Assembly: GCF_022539665.2 (NCBI RefSeq)
Contig: NC_081334.1
Coordinates: 2,728,001 to 2,792,000, forward strand
Source of the DNA: Daphnia carinata
Taxonomy: Eukaryota > Arthropoda > Branchiopoda > Diplostraca > Daphniidae
Direction of reading: 5' to 3'
DNA: 64,000 nucleotides
Shown here: one piece after another, positions 1-12,696 of the stretch
Layout: each line of letters starts with the position of its first letter
Numbering within the stretch: the stretch's first letter is position 1
Position numbers and translations under genes: made by a program
Notes under the pieces: model-generated
What the model saw: the letters and a program-made list of their open reading frames with translations, nothing else
Told to the model about the DNA's origin: nothing
Databases searched by the model: none

Positions 1-3000
1 GTGTTTTGTTTTGGCGCGCACGTCACAGCCGAGAGATTGGACTTGAATGGCGAGACACTGACGTTCTGCTGCGCTCATTTTGACGCCGCGCCGTGCATAC
101 GTAATTCGTTTGACTGACACCCATACACCTACAGATACGTACTTTAAGCGTGACGTACCTTTTGAGCCCTGTGATTGGCATTGGCGGGATTGTGATGCTC
201 GTCGATGGAAATTTCATAATCGGCTGACGTCGGCATTATGTCGTCCCAGCAGCTGCCGTCCCTTTATGTATAATGTGGCTTCGACTATACGCACAGCACA
301 AGCCTCAGATGATGATGTGAAATGTTTGGCGCGACACGCTAGCCAGCGCTGAAATAATGCGGACGAAATTGCAGTTGGTCGGTGCGAATGAATCGTGACG
401 ATTGGACGACGCCATTCAGAGCGGCCGAAAAGAAAAAAAAAAAAAAAAAATCACTTTCAAGATCGATGGGCGACGATCGGCCGCAACCGCTGCCGTTCCA
501 GGTGTAACTGTGCAATTGCGAGATGTTGGTTATCCATTGGACGTGGCTGAAATGTGAGAGTCCATGTGCGATGACGAACGCACTCGGAACGAAAATTTGG
601 GCGGCACGAACGGCCTTCGGCCCAGCGGGTAAAAATAAACGCGGAACAGTTCTCACTTTTTCTTTTTTTTTTTTTTCTTTCTTTTTTTGGAATATTCAAA
701 TTATTTTCTTGGCTCATCTAGATGTTGAAAATGAAAGGCACCGTTTCTCTTTATTTTTTATTTTTTTTTTTTTGTTCTGTTTGGTTTGGATTGTTGTTGG
801 GCCTACTCACTTCAAACACAGACCTCTGGTGTTTAGAAAGGACCGTTGCCTAACAGCCAGCTGTCGGTCAACATCGAAATGGAACGACATCATTTTTCTT
901 TCAAACAATTTACGTTTAACCAAATGAATTTTCAGAGGACAGGCTGAATCACCCGGCGGTCTAAAATAGCCAATGTTTTGGAATTTGAATGTGAGGCCGA
1001 CGTTGGCTATGCGGATAAGTCAAATACGTGATACCGCCGATCTGTTTTGCCTGTGTCAAATTGCTTCTGCGTGCGTCACACTCGTAACTGTATTTAAGAT
1101 AAAAAAAAGGGACGAGAAGAAATCTAGGAAAAAAAAAAAATAACGTCACTCTGCCAACGGCAGTCCGTTCCAGACTGAGACGCTACACGTCGAGCGGCGT
1201 GCACGTTACTACTCTCTTTTTGCTTTCGTGGAGAGTGCGTGGTAGTGTCGTTCCCCAGTCAGCTGAGTGCCGTGTGCAGGGTTCGTTTCTTTTCCTTGGC
1301 TACGCATACCGTCACAAATGTATTCACAAAACTCAACGCTCGTCCCTTTACAGCAACCTTTGCTTTGCTACTAGGATTTTTCAAATTACATTTCGGACGT
1401 GAACCCCCGCCGACTTGATGCAAAACGTGAGTACACTTTTTTGATTTGCCATTCTTATTCGCATCTTTTGGTTGTTGGACATGCACAACATTCGCCGCGA
1501 ACGCTTGCTATTATTCTGCTGTCAATTTGCTCGACAATGATTTGCTAGAATTGCGACATCTTTTTTTCTGGGTAGATAACTGATAAACAGCAACGCGTTT
1601 ATACCCGCGGACACAGTCGGCAGCTGTCGTGATTTTACCGTTCGATATAGATTTTTCGTTCTCCTGCGTATATACATACCTGCTGCTTCAATTGAAAAAC
1701 GAAATAATGAACCTGTTAGCGTAATGTGCTTATTGTTAAAAGCTATTCGCATGTTGCAATGGCGGTTGTTCGAACTTGCCACCGTTTTCTCGGAATACTC
1801 CATCTACTTGAATTTCTAATTCAATAGCCTAGCATAATAGAATCGAGCTTCTATCTCGTTTGTGCAATGCTACGCGAATTGGCGATGCACAGCAGCTGTG
1901 CCACACACTGCGTATAACTTCCTACACACTCACGCAAAAGAAGAAAAAAAAAGCAATAAGAAATAATGGAAAGAAATATTTAACTGCAACCGACGTCGAG
2001 ACAGAGCCAACAAATATGCACAACAAAAGAAATAAAAGTAAAAAGTGGTAATGGAACACAGGATAGTCAATACGTCAAAGCAAAAAAAAAAAAAAAGGGG
2101 GGGGGGGGATCGATGATGAGTAATAAGAGAGACATGAGGTGAAATCAATAGGTCTATACGGTTATACAAGCTTGGCTCTTTTCATTGGGTATGGGATATA
2201 GCAACATCTATATGTATATACGTACATATGACAACAGATCGTGTAGTCTAGAACACACAACACGTCCCCGCCATCTCGAAGAGGCTCGGCGTCTGAATGA
2301 TGTGCTACAAATAGCCTTAACGGATTTCGCCAGAGAAAATGGAATTGAACCAAGCAACTGCCTAAATATATAGGGTCATATCTCTCTATAAAAAAAAAAT
2401 GGATGAACGTCAAATTGGATTTTCATTTTTTCTTTTTGTAGTGATAAAAAGCCCAGGCAAAAGCTATACACGGCAGCCCAGATTTCAATGTAGTCTACAT
2501 AACAAAGCGAAACACACAAACAAAACAAAAAAAAGCAGGATCTCGATAAGGTTCTTTGATACCTGGTCGATATCTACGCGATGCTTTGTACATCCCTTTT
2601 AAGCACCAGGTATATGGGGTTTGTCCAGCGATCGGGGTGCTCTTCACAATCTGCTCTCGTATAAAAGTAAGCTCTGCGTTTTCCTCGTCTATTGTCTGTT
2701 TCCTTTTTTTTTTTTTTTTTTTGAAAGGCTTTCAATTCTGGTGAAACTGGAGCTGTTAGTTCAGCAACTGCCTTTTGATCATCCAAACACGTCCTTCGGT
2801 CGCTTGCTTGAAATGAAATGCCAGCCAGGATTTTAAAGCGTGAACACAGTCGTTTTCTTTTAAAGACGAACAGCGAATGGTTGGGAAGAATGAGGTTTTT
2901 TTGCACGACATGTGGGATATTTCCGAGAATTTCATCATCTTAAACGACGAGTTTTTTTGTTTTTTTTTGGCAGCTAAAGTGAGTTGGCCGAGCAAACGCT

Positions 3001-3476
3001 CGACTGTGTCATCGTACTGACTTCCAAAATCAAATCGACTCAACCCATCTCAGTTATTGCCCCCTGTGAAATAGTGTGTAGCAAACTTCAAAACATTTCT
3101 CTTTTGAAGACGACTGTATCATCGCACAGACTGGCTAACCTGTACCCCAATAAAAGTGGAGTGCAGACTCGGAAACTAACACAATACGTCAAAACGCTGT
3201 GCGGTGTATCATTAACGGAATTGATTCAATTTATTTATTTATTTTTTTTTTTTTTCGTTTTCCTGTTGACCGAAAACAACCCGCCTCGGCTTCTTTCTAA
3301 TATCCGATTCGAAATCTGAGAGAGTCCTTACCCGAGTGACGGAAGTGGAGGGCCAAAAAAAAGTATTGAAGGATATTGGATTCATATTGTCGTTCATAAT
3401 AAAATTCTATTTGAGAAAATGCAGTCCACGTAGGGAAGATTTTTAAAGCGAATCGCGTACGAAAGTATATCAGAAG

Positions 3477-3525
<49 letters not shown>

Positions 3526-6500
3526 TAAAGGCAATAATACGGTTAGATAGATCCATATGAGCCATATATACGAGTGTACGCTGTTGATGAATGGGGGTTT
3601 TTGAATGATTAAAAATGGATTGCCCTTTGCCACCGTCGGGTGTATATAGATGATTTAACACCCAGCGCTTTCACGTGCACACTGCAGTGGGTACTCTGTT
3701 TAAATAAACATCAATTGCACAGCACATAGACGGCATGTGGATTGATACAGATACGTCTCTGCCTGCGGCTCCAGGGAGTCTGTCTATAGTTCCCCATTTT
3801 CGGGCTAATGTTCAACTTGATCCATTATCGTTCAGACGCACTCGGCGTTGCTGTGTTTCCCCCTGCCCCATGCAGAATCGCTATAACCGAGAAGTTGAAT
3901 ATTGCATACCATATAGAGACACATGAATAAAGCCTTTCCGTAAACTCACAAGTACCTATACTGAGCCGGTAGGCCTTTCGATATGTATCCATCGCTGAGG
4001 TATATGACACGGCCACATGTATACCAGTGTAATCCGTGCGTGGTCATGTCCGTGAATGATGATGTGTTTGTGTTGTGTTCTGGCCGGACTAGATGGTTCT
4101 TATGCTGTGTGTTTGTATAGTAAACAAACGCCTGGTGTACGCCAAGCTAAATTACTTGCACGTTGAAAACAGTATAGAGGATAACTAGAAAGAAATGACA
4201 AACACACGCATTTCTATTCTAAGCTAGAGCCAGACGATGCACAATCAAAACGTCCGTGTAACCCACACATTTCTATATCGATCGAGGAGGAAAGTCTTTC
4301 ACAAGGACTTTGATGTTGCACGTTTTTGTGTAGCCTTTTGAAAGGTTTTCTGGTCCACCGTCATGAAGACTATGATTACATTTTTACAAGGTAAAAGAGC
4401 CACCATTATTTTATTTTTTTTTTTTTTTTTTAGAAATAAATCTACAGACACCGGAGATCTGTTCAAAGTTATTAGTATAGTAAACATCAGTTTGCATCAA
4501 GTAATTTATATACGGAAACAGCAACAAAGAGAGAATGAGTTAGCCATAGACACATCTACCGTGCTGGAGATAGAGATGTGTGCTGTGTATGGGGCCATTT
4601 TGCCGAGTAAATATAACGAGCGGCTAAAGTTGCCCCACCGAATCTCCCGCGGTCTATATTGTGTTCTCCGCTAGTGTATAACATAATAACTAGTGTGCGT
4701 CATCATTAGTCGAAGCGGCAACGCCCTGCGTCTTATCCCAGTAACAACTCGGAGCGAGCAACGACGAGGAACAACAACAAAAAAAGTGGTGAGTAAGCGA
4801 AGCCCGAAATCGGATTGAACCCAAAGTACGCACCTCGTGATGTTTTGTTTTTCTTTTTTCTTTATGCTGTTGAAAGTGTGTACCCAAAACCTCCATTCCT
4901 CTCTTGAAAATAACAAAAGCAGAGCTAAACAGAAGGGGGTTGGAAATGAAATACTGGTTGCGAAAATCATTAGCGCCGTGCGGCTTACGTGTTTTCGCAG
5001 CTGACCCTAAGCTTACCCAGTAACATTTTTACGTTACAAATGAGAGCAACTAAACTCAGCCAGTGGACGGGGGTTATTATAATGCAAAACTTGTACTACA
5101 CGAAGTAGAGATAAATCAGCGCCATGGTAGACGTGCAACAGTCACGACTTGCACTCGTTGTTATTCCATTCACTTATAGACGCATTCAGTTTTGGTGAAA
5201 CTTCGGGCACGTGTGCTTTTATGTTTTCGCATTGATATTTGTATTTTCACGAAAAGGAAACATGTTACACGTTACAGTTCTTTTTTTTTTTTTTTTTTGC
5301 AGACGTTTATCTTAGGATTAACTCAGTTAGGACCGTGAAGTTTATACAGCCTAATTGATGGTATATATTATGAAGCTCGAATGAGCGCAGTGGATGGGAT
5401 GCCGAGGGCATGGAGGATATCAAACGATGAGGACGCTCATCAGCCCAGAACGCCCATCAGTAGTTGAACGTGCACGCATTTCGCCGGCTCATCCTTTTTC
5501 ATTCATCTTGCTCGATTTTTTTCTTTTTTTTTTTGCTGCTTTTCTTTTCGTTTGATCAGAAAATCCTCGTGAGACATCGCCTTTCTTTCTCGACGATCGT
5601 TCATTGTTAATTGTCTGGGTATACCATACATGTATATCTTCAGGCTAAATGTAAACGCCCCCTTTTAAATGGTTAGCCCCACTGTATACCTGTCGCTCAT
5701 TCGACCAAGTGTGTTGTCTGCTATACTCAGGTGATCAGTCTGTCATACACACGCCCTGTGTTTTCTTCGTATGTAAATACGTCATCCATCGCGTTCTGAA
5801 CTCTACGGTAAGGAAATTGTGCATTTCTGCTCGTGTGTATTACATTTCCTGATATGTTTGAATAGCAGTAAATGTTGTTTACGTGTAGGGTTTCTTTTCT
5901 GACGCAACCCATACGTGTTGTTGCCGTCGGGGCTTTCGATAGCCATCAGTACCTGACAGCATAAAACTTTTCTTTTTCTTCTGTTCGTGTCGTTGTGTGC
6001 TTCGCCCATCAACCTGTCACAACTGTACAGCAGTACGATCTCGTAGCATTGAACGGTGGCCGAGTGCATATAATATCCCGACCGGGCTTTGAGATTTTTA
6101 AATTTTTTGTAGCGTCCATATTTATTTAAACGTCGAAATTCAATAGTAACGCTGTGTAGTTTTTTGGCGTCCGTTTCAGCTGTCAAAAGAACGGTGAATG
6201 ATGACAGGCTTTTCAGTTATTCGCAGGGAAAGGGCGTGAAAGTTCAAATAACATACGGGTTGCTGTAGTTTATGAAAACGACAAGTGCCTTCCTCGTTGC
6301 TGTTGAGCCAGGGACTCAGCGTCGAATAAAGATTCAAGGTGGGCATTGCAGATGCATTAAACGTCCTGATTTCGTTCTCGCGGGGCATTGATTTCTCCTT
6401 CGTTGGTCGTTGGTTGTCTTGATTGCGAAGCTCGGACGCCATATTGGCTGGTCGGAAGCAGGTGGCTATATCTTGTCTGTACACTTTGAGCTCTATCACC

Positions 6501-8127
6501 AACATCGATTCTCGTCCAGGCCTGGCGCAACACAACGTACGTGTATCCTTGGGGATACGTAGCAGGCGCTTGTTAGCCTTCGGGAGCACCTCCCGGATGA
6601 CGCCCCTTGCTAACGCACGTCCTTGACGAAAATGCAAGCTCGTATAAAGCGAAATCTCAGCGTGAGCCGTGCAGAAAAGAATGAAAATAGCCCATCAAAG
6701 TTTTTAGGGCGTTATGCGTCCAGCTAATGGCGAACTCTTAGAAAAAGAAGGAGGGGGGGGGGGGGAGCAGGAACAAACGGTGCTATGTTATGTATCCTAT
6801 AGAGTAACGAGAGACGACACGAATACATCGCCATTTACCCAAAATTTTTTACGACGCTAGCGGGAACGTGAGGCCATTAATAGGTCTAGTCCTTTTGTCG
6901 TTCGTTTTTCTTTTTATGTCGTAATACCGGACCTGACAATAACTACGTATATAGACGGTACGTTATGTGCGTCTTGCCAATGCATTTTGGGGGTAGAATC
7001 AGGGCCGTATATACTTTAAGGTCACGTGCTTTGTTTTTGAAAATAGCGCGCATTTTTTCTCCTTTTGGCTGAACGATTTACGAGCGCTCTGCTGCTAGAC
7101 GTGATGTACAACGGATTGCGTCGCAAGTCAATGGAGATGCTACACGCACGTTCCAGCGGTCGTCCATGAAGTCCTTCGTTTTCGTTGTTGGAACTGCTGG
7201 CGGCGCTGCCACATTCTTTCGTTCGTTTATCGCCCACTCCATCATCGCGTTTACGTATTGTCTGCATGCACATCGTTTCTGCTCGCTATTTCTACGTACG
7301 CTCTGATTTCTTTTCAGCACACTGGAATGTCAAAGAAAAAAGGAAATCGAAAAAGGATTGCGATATCTTTGTTTAACGCCGTTTCCTGCGCGCACGTATT
7401 TCAGCTGCATGAGCAGGACGAATGGAGAACGCCAACAAGACGCAATCAAAGTCGAGTGGATTACCCGCACACGTCTCTTGCTGATTCTTTCGACATTCAA
7501 ATAACGTAGCGAACGATATGTGTTATCTTTTTGCATCGCAGGCATATCTCTCTGTCAGGGTACAGTCGGCCATCACACAACAGCGGGAGCAAATCGAGTT
7601 TCCTTCTCACTTGTTCGGCAACCTTCCTTTGTTTGTTCTCGATTTTTAAATTATCTTCTACACGAAGCTCTCCGGCTATTTACTTGTCGTCGCATTGCGC
7701 GGACGAGAGCGGCATAATAATTGGCTATTTATATAATAAATGTATTTCGGTTGTTTTTCGTTTTCTTTCCAAGTCCAAAACGCTGGCGGTGCCCAGCGCG
7801 CCCAGTCCGCAGGTCCGATACAAAGACATGGAATAGTTTCAGTGCATTTTATTCTCATGACATCTATATTTAAATGCAGCATCCATGTCTGTTAGGTTCC
7901 TGTTTGCTTTAACCCACTCTTCTCTGAATTTTCCATGTTTTTTTTTTTGTTTTTGTTTTTTAGTTTAACTGCCGAATAGCTGGAACGTTTCCATATCAAC
8001 AAACGGGCCTTAGGAGAGAAGGTGTGACTTTAAAATGAGCTAATCTCCATGGTCGGTAAGAAAAATGTTTGTTGCTCTTTTGTGTTTTGTTTTACTTAAA
8101 CATTTACATCAATTTTCAATGTTTCAG
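1..8127. other. 8.1 kb without a recognised gene (intron or UTR-like)
   Basis: I find no convincing coding exon chain here. Open frames are short, occur on both strands and often run through homopolymer tracts. Visible content: many dA/dT runs of 10-20 bases, G runs near 2098-2108 and 6745-6756, and a GA microsatellite at 3480-3522. Some sites look like splice signals on the plus strand: donor GTGAGT after 1426, a strong donor GTGAGTAAG after 4788, and pyrimidine-rich acceptors ending near 6180, 7318 and 7405. Together with the exon-like segment at 8128 these could be alternative 5' exons or a large intron of a plus-strand gene reaching in from the left, but I cannot join them into one reading frame. 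Confidence 0.5.
3479..3522. repeat. GA dinucleotide microsatellite
   Basis: About 21 perfect GA units in a row. Its complement reads as serine/leucine repeats in two antisense frames, which explains the false open frames over this place. Confidence 0.95.
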
Positions 8128-8189
8128 AAATGAAGCCGGCGTACGATGTGTACATTCCAACGAGGGCCAACGCACCAATTGTATTTTAG
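8128..8189 (+). CDS. possible last coding exon of a plus-strand gene
   Basis: A good acceptor (pyrimidine-rich, TTTCAG) ends at 8127. In one frame the following bases read AA|MKPAYDVYIPTRANAPIVF and then TAG at 8187-8189. The composition is balanced and protein-like, unlike the surrounding A-rich DNA, and resembles the C-terminal tail of a protein whose other exons lie outside the window or in the unresolved 1-8 kb. A second frame stays open to 8593 but only by running through lysine/glutamine/asparagine low-complexity sequence, so I prefer the short reading. No family recognised. The join to upstream exons is unproven. Confidence 0.25.
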
Positions 8190-9070
8190 GTGGGCGAAAT
8201 TCTTTCCAGTTTCAAAACATTGAAACAAAAACAAAAATGGCAGAACAAAACGAGCAAAGTAAACAAACAGAAACAACCAGAAACCAAAAAAAAAAAAAAA
8301 AAAAGGGAGGAGAGGGCGAAACAAAAAAGGGGAACAGGATCAAAAGTGAAACTAAATCAACCAACCAGGACCGAATTTCATTACTGAGAAATGATGACAC
8401 AGCCATTATCGGAAAACGCAATCAGGGCGGAAAGAAAAACAAAAAAGAAAGGAATCGAATTAACAATTGTTGCAACTTATTCGGTGAAAATCATAAAGGG
8501 GAAAATAATAATATTAATGATAAGCTGTCTATCACAGATCCACAGACTGCTGCAAGAGTGAAATATTTTTTTTTTTTGTTATTTTGTTTTTAACTAATTT
8601 TTAATGTTCGTCTTTCCCCTAAACAAGAAAATAGAGACGACCTAATGCGTAATCAAGACACCGTTCTAGCAACATACATTTTTTTTTCGGACAAATTGCC
8701 CAATATGTTAATGTTCTCGATTATTGATTTTTTTTTTTAGGTTTAATAATATTTTCTCTTTTTTTTTTTTAAGATAATTTGTTGTGTTATACAAAATTAT
8801 CCCACATTTTCTCTGAGTACTCGGCTAGTCGAATACCTGAAGACTAGACTAAATAGCTAGATTAAATATTATTTCACGATAAGCGGGTTAAGAAACGGAT
8901 TAATTGGGGCGATGACAAAGCGGACACTGGTCGCCGGGAAAACAACACCGGAAAAAAGAAACCAAACGAAACTCAGAAATTTCCTCCCCTCTTTTTCGCT
9001 CTTTAAAGCTCGCAATGACCTAACTGAGAAGCAACTGGATTCAACAAAACGGGGAACATAACAGAAACTT
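8190..9070. other. A/T-rich non-coding stretch, probable 3' UTRs
   Basis: Purine-rich low-complexity sequence with several dA and dT runs. It lies between the possible terminal exon ending at 8189 (+) and the stop codon of the MARCH gene at 9071 (-), so it most likely holds two facing 3' UTRs. No structured RNA or further exon seen. Confidence 0.4.
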
Positions 9071-10434
9071 TCATACATTCTGAATGGATGGAATAATGAT
9101 GTCGTCATCGGGTGACGCTTGTTTTGACGTGGACGGCTGGGTTTTCAGATCGAGTAGGGCGGCCATCTCTTCGGCTTGAGCCGATTCGCTGACGACGATG
9201 CTCTCCACCAACTGGTGGTCATGGCTAGTGTCGAAGCCGGCGGGGTCGATGACCGTCGTACCGCTACTACCTGCACCTACTTTAGACCGCAGATTGCCCC
9301 CGGTAAAAGCTGATGCGATCGTCACGACTGGCTGAACAGGCACCGAAGCTTTTTTCTCTCCTTTTCTTTTAGCACCGTTTTGCTTGATGTTGACTGCATC
9401 GCTTGGTAGGGTTATAATTGTTGACGCATTGCCGGTTTTATTGGGAGCATTTTGAACTAAAATGACTCGATTATAGGCCCGCCATCTTCGACACAGCGTT
9501 AAGTACATGGTACACTGTACGTACATGAATACTACACCACCTAGATGCGAGACAAATGAAAGGAAAAGCACGACGATGAGATTTGTGGTTAGAAACGAGG
9601 ATAATGCAACTGTACCTGTAAACCCAATCGCCACGACAACCAGCTTAGTCCAAAAAGGCCACTGTAACTGGCCAGAGTAATATTCTTCTGCCGATCGATC
9701 GATCAACACGTAAAGGGACCAGATCACGCACGTGAATGCCACAGCGTGAAAAGTCACCGAACAGGCCAGTTTTCGACGTTCCATTGAGGACATGTCTAGT
9801 TTTTCCCACTGTGAAGAGATAATGTATTGATATAGAATTGTAGCTCAATGTCAACTGGTGGTAAGAATACTTCTTTGAATGGCTTGATTTTTGTTTGCAT
9901 GATAAAAGGATACTTGCAAAGCTCGCAATTCTTCATGTCAGAACTTTGGACCCATCGCTGTAAACATCCTTGATGCACATATTTCAGTGAACCTGCACAA
10001 CAACAAGGTGCTACTAATGGAGCCTCAAATTCAGCTTCACAATGACAAATCCTGTCAATACACGATGAGCAAAATAAATGAAATGTTTTAATAATAATGT
10101 GGCATATCCTAACCTGCAAATGTCTTGTGATGTGATTGATCCTTTTTTGGACAGTGTGCTAGCTGCTGATAGCAATGGGGAGTTTGGGTTTTCCTCCTAA
10201 ATTATTCCAATCATACCAATTAAAACTTGGGCTGTCATTGAGGCAGACCACGATGTATTTAGAATGAAACGAAACCTGGGAAGGTTCATTGGCCAATTGG
10301 TTATGATCAGGCAATTCTTGGTCAACATTATGGGTAGAAGATGAAGGCGAACGTTCGTCTACATCTCTCTCGAGTGCAGCCACTGTTTCTGTTGAATTCC
10401 GTGTTGACGAGACAACAACCTTGAGAAGGGACAT
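9071..10434 (-). CDS. MARCHF8: MARCH-type (RING-CH) membrane E3 ubiquitin ligase, MARCHF1/8-like
   Basis: Exons (minus): 10276-10434, 10114-10196, 9871-10051, 9616-9808, 9071-9540; 361 residues. Residues ~78-130 form a RING-CH zinc finger: [24 protein letters not shown], then CELCKY, giving the C4HC3 ligand order. It is followed by the family's conserved block [20 protein letters not shown] and two membrane segments ([10 protein letters not shown] and [17 protein letters not shown]), ending in the conserved [11 protein letters not shown]. In the family, such proteins ubiquitinate endosomal and plasma-membrane proteins and drive their internalisation and lysosomal turnover. The tail after residue 240 is low complexity and unlike vertebrate relatives. 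The 75-bp intron 9541-9615 has a length divisible by three and no stop; it is removed here because it interrupts the conserved segment. The gene is divergent from the FKBP gene. Confidence 0.9.
9541..9615 (-). other. 75-bp stop-free intron inside the MARCH membrane domain
   Basis: GT-AG intron (donor GTACAG, acceptor ATCTAG) whose length is a multiple of three and which reads through without stop. If retained it would insert 25 mostly hydrophobic residues (including [10 protein letters not shown]) exactly inside the second membrane helix region. Family alignment from memory shows the flanking residues are contiguous, which supports removal. Confidence 0.8.
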
Positions 10435-11065
10435 ATCTGCTTGAGACGAACCACCAACAAGAAGCTCAAAACTACGATTTCTTTCCTTTTTTCTTCTTCG
10501 AGGACACTTCTATTACAGCACAACGATAATAAGATTGTTCAAATTCTACCGCCACTATTATCCATCGGTTTCAAGTAAAAGATCTTGCCATTTAATGACT
10601 GTTTTTAAGGCATTGAATTGTTATTCACGTATCCAAGAAAAATACCCTAAGGCTGGCGAATAAATAAATAAGAAAAATCAACGCCATCTGTTAGATAAAA
10701 ATCGACTTAATCACATCACGATTTTTGGTGAATCAAGGATACGAAATTCTTTAAATGTAACAAGTATTATTAAATTTTTTTACAACTTCATTATAAACTT
10801 CGTAAGACTTTAGCAGCGTAAAGATGTTTTTCGTTTTGCTCACTTAAAGAAATTGGGTTGCCTAACCCCATTTCCTCTATGCAGTGCTGCCTCTACATTG
10901 TCATACATGCTTCTTCTCCACCTATATCGGCATTAACAGACGGTTTCAAAATCTCTTTCGTCAGCATCGTCCTCGTGTGACTTCACCTCATTTTTCGCTC
11001 AGCCGCTTCAGGACAAGCATCGTTATTCTTTAATTTCTAATTATTTGACTTATACTTCTTCAAAA
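10435..11065. promoter_or_regulatory. shared divergent promoter, MARCH / FKBP
   Basis: About 630 bp separate the start codons of two divergent genes. It contains AATCAACGCCATCTGTTAGAT at 10677-10697, whose core CGCCATCT (AGATGGCG on the other strand) recurs in other divergent promoters of this window, notably at 17322-17342 with one mismatch over 21 bases. No TATA box is obvious. Confidence 0.5.
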
Positions 11066-12696
11066 ATGTTCTGGGGTAAGTACCGCGTTTCAATATGTAA
11101 GAATTACTCTATCTGCATTAGTTTCCAATTCGCAAAATGAAGTTTGTAAGCCGGTAGTCAAATTTTGTGTGCTTCGACATGCTGTTAACACGTGGTCTTC
11201 CTAACACGGGATTTACTTCACAGGTCTGATTATTGAGCCGGGCAAGAAGTACTCTCAAACTGTTGATAACTCTTTCCACATCTCTAAAGCCACACTAGAC
11301 TTAAGCTCAGCCACTGGTATGTGCAATTTATTATTAAGTATAATTAACTTTTCATATAATAGCTGAGTAATTTGTTTTAGATGAAGATATCACCCTTCTG
11401 TTGGATTATGAGGGCCAACAAGAATACATCTTGTGCCACCTCAACAAGACCAACAAGCAAGAAAGTCTTGATTTAAACTTCCAAGCTGGTGACAGCATTT
11501 CCCTCTTCTCACATGGTCAAGCATCGGTCCATCTATCCGGGTATTCATTGTTTAACAAATAGTCTATGGAATAGATATTATCATTTTATTTATTTCTTAG
11601 ATACCTTTTGGGTGATGACGATGAAGATGATATGACTTTGGGTGAGATGATGGAAGAGGAGGAGGAAGAAGAGGATGAAGACGAAGAGATGGAAGAGAAG
11701 GATCTGCGTGCTACCTTACAAGCCAAGGCTGTTAAACGACCCCAGCCTGAAAAAACCAGTAAATAAATGCATGTTTTGTGTCATGTAGAGTTTAAATTAT
11801 GGTTTGATCCATTAGATGGCAAATCTCAAAAGAAGGCAAAAGTTGAAGTTGAAGAGGAAGAGGATGAGGAAGAAGCTGAAGAAGAAGAAGAATCTAAGCA
11901 GCCTCCAGCTAAGCAGTTGTCCAAGAAACAAAAGAAGATGCAGAAGAAGGTATCAAGAACATGTACTATGTAATTTGATCTGTTAATTTATTTAAGTTTT
12001 GTAGGCTCAACAGCAGCAGCAACAGTCTCCAAAACCAGCAGCTCCTCAACCTGAAAAGAAAAAAGAAGGTGCGAAACCTGCTGGTAAACCTCAACAACAT
12101 CAAAATAAAAAACAAAAGCAAAAAGCTAATGGTTTTCAAAAGAAGTAACTTTTGAGACTGATTTGTACATCATGATATTTCACAGTCCAATACAATACAA
12201 ACAAGAAGTCAATACTTGCAATAATCTCGGGTATTCAGCAAATAACAACAAAAATTGCGTTTGCAGATAAGCAGCCAAAAGTAGAAGCACCCAAATCTCC
12301 AGCGAAGAAGACATTACCGGGAGGTCTAATCATCGAAGATGTGAAAACTGGAAATGGGCCCGAATCCAAAAAAGGAGATAAGGTATAAAGATTTATGAAA
12401 ACTTGTGGGATAATATTACATTTCGATTTTGTTAGGTGGCTGTTTATTACTGTGGTAAATTGGCGAAGAACGGAAAGCAATTCGATCAGAGTAATAAGGG
12501 TCCGGGATTCAAATTCGAACTTGGAAAAGGCCAAGTTATTAAAGGATGGGACTTGGGTGTTGCTGGAATGAAAGTCGGTGGCAAGAGGAAGTTGACGATT
12601 CCCGCCTCATTGGCTTACGGTGCTGGAGGTGCTCCGCCCCAGATCCCTCCCAATAGCACTCTCGTCTTCGATGTTGAACTGAAGGCACTTAACTAA
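11066..12696 (+). CDS. nuclear FK506-binding prolyl isomerase with nucleoplasmin-like domain (FKBP39/46 type)
   Basis: Exons: 11066-11075, 11224-11316, 11381-11540, 11601-11758, 11816-11949, 12005-12083, 12267-12382, 12436-12696; 336 residues. The N-terminus (~1-95) is a nucleoplasmin-like fold typical of insect FKBP39/46: [32 protein letters not shown]. Then come two long acidic runs, a lysine-rich basic segment (KKQKKMQKK), and a C-terminal FKBP domain (~220-336) with [36 protein letters not shown] and [18 protein letters not shown], which hold the usual isomerase and ligand-pocket residues. Such proteins bind histones and chromatin in the nucleus and nucleolus. The donor after exon 6 is ambiguous: GTAAAC after 12083 (chosen) or GTGCGA after 12068, both giving the same phase. 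Confidence 0.9.
12084..12148 (+). other. alternative C-terminus of the FKBP gene (intron read-through)
   Basis: If the donor after 12083 is not used, the frame continues with a lysine/glutamine-rich tail ([20 protein letters not shown]) and stops at TAA 12146-12148. The product would be a ~228-residue nucleoplasmin-like protein with acidic tracts and a basic tail but no isomerase domain, resembling stand-alone nucleoplasmin-like proteins. The tail looks like real protein rather than random intron sequence. Use is inferred. Confidence 0.4.

Noticed and set aside
5803-6186. 127-residue minus-strand open frame
   Set aside because: No recognisable domain and no neighbouring exons in phase.
6176-6637. 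153-residue minus-strand open frame
   Set aside because: Mixed composition without domain similarity, signal or splice context; a similar open stretch exists on the other strand, so it looks like chance.
8069-8593. 174-residue plus-strand open frame
   Set aside because: Mostly K/Q/N/E low complexity through an A-rich tract; starts before a good acceptor and has no family resemblance.
9616-9793. Continuous reading of the MARCH exon through the 75-bp segment as plain coding sequence
   Set aside because: The segment has GT-AG borders and splits a block that is contiguous in the family, so I treat it as an intron and report retention only as a possibility.
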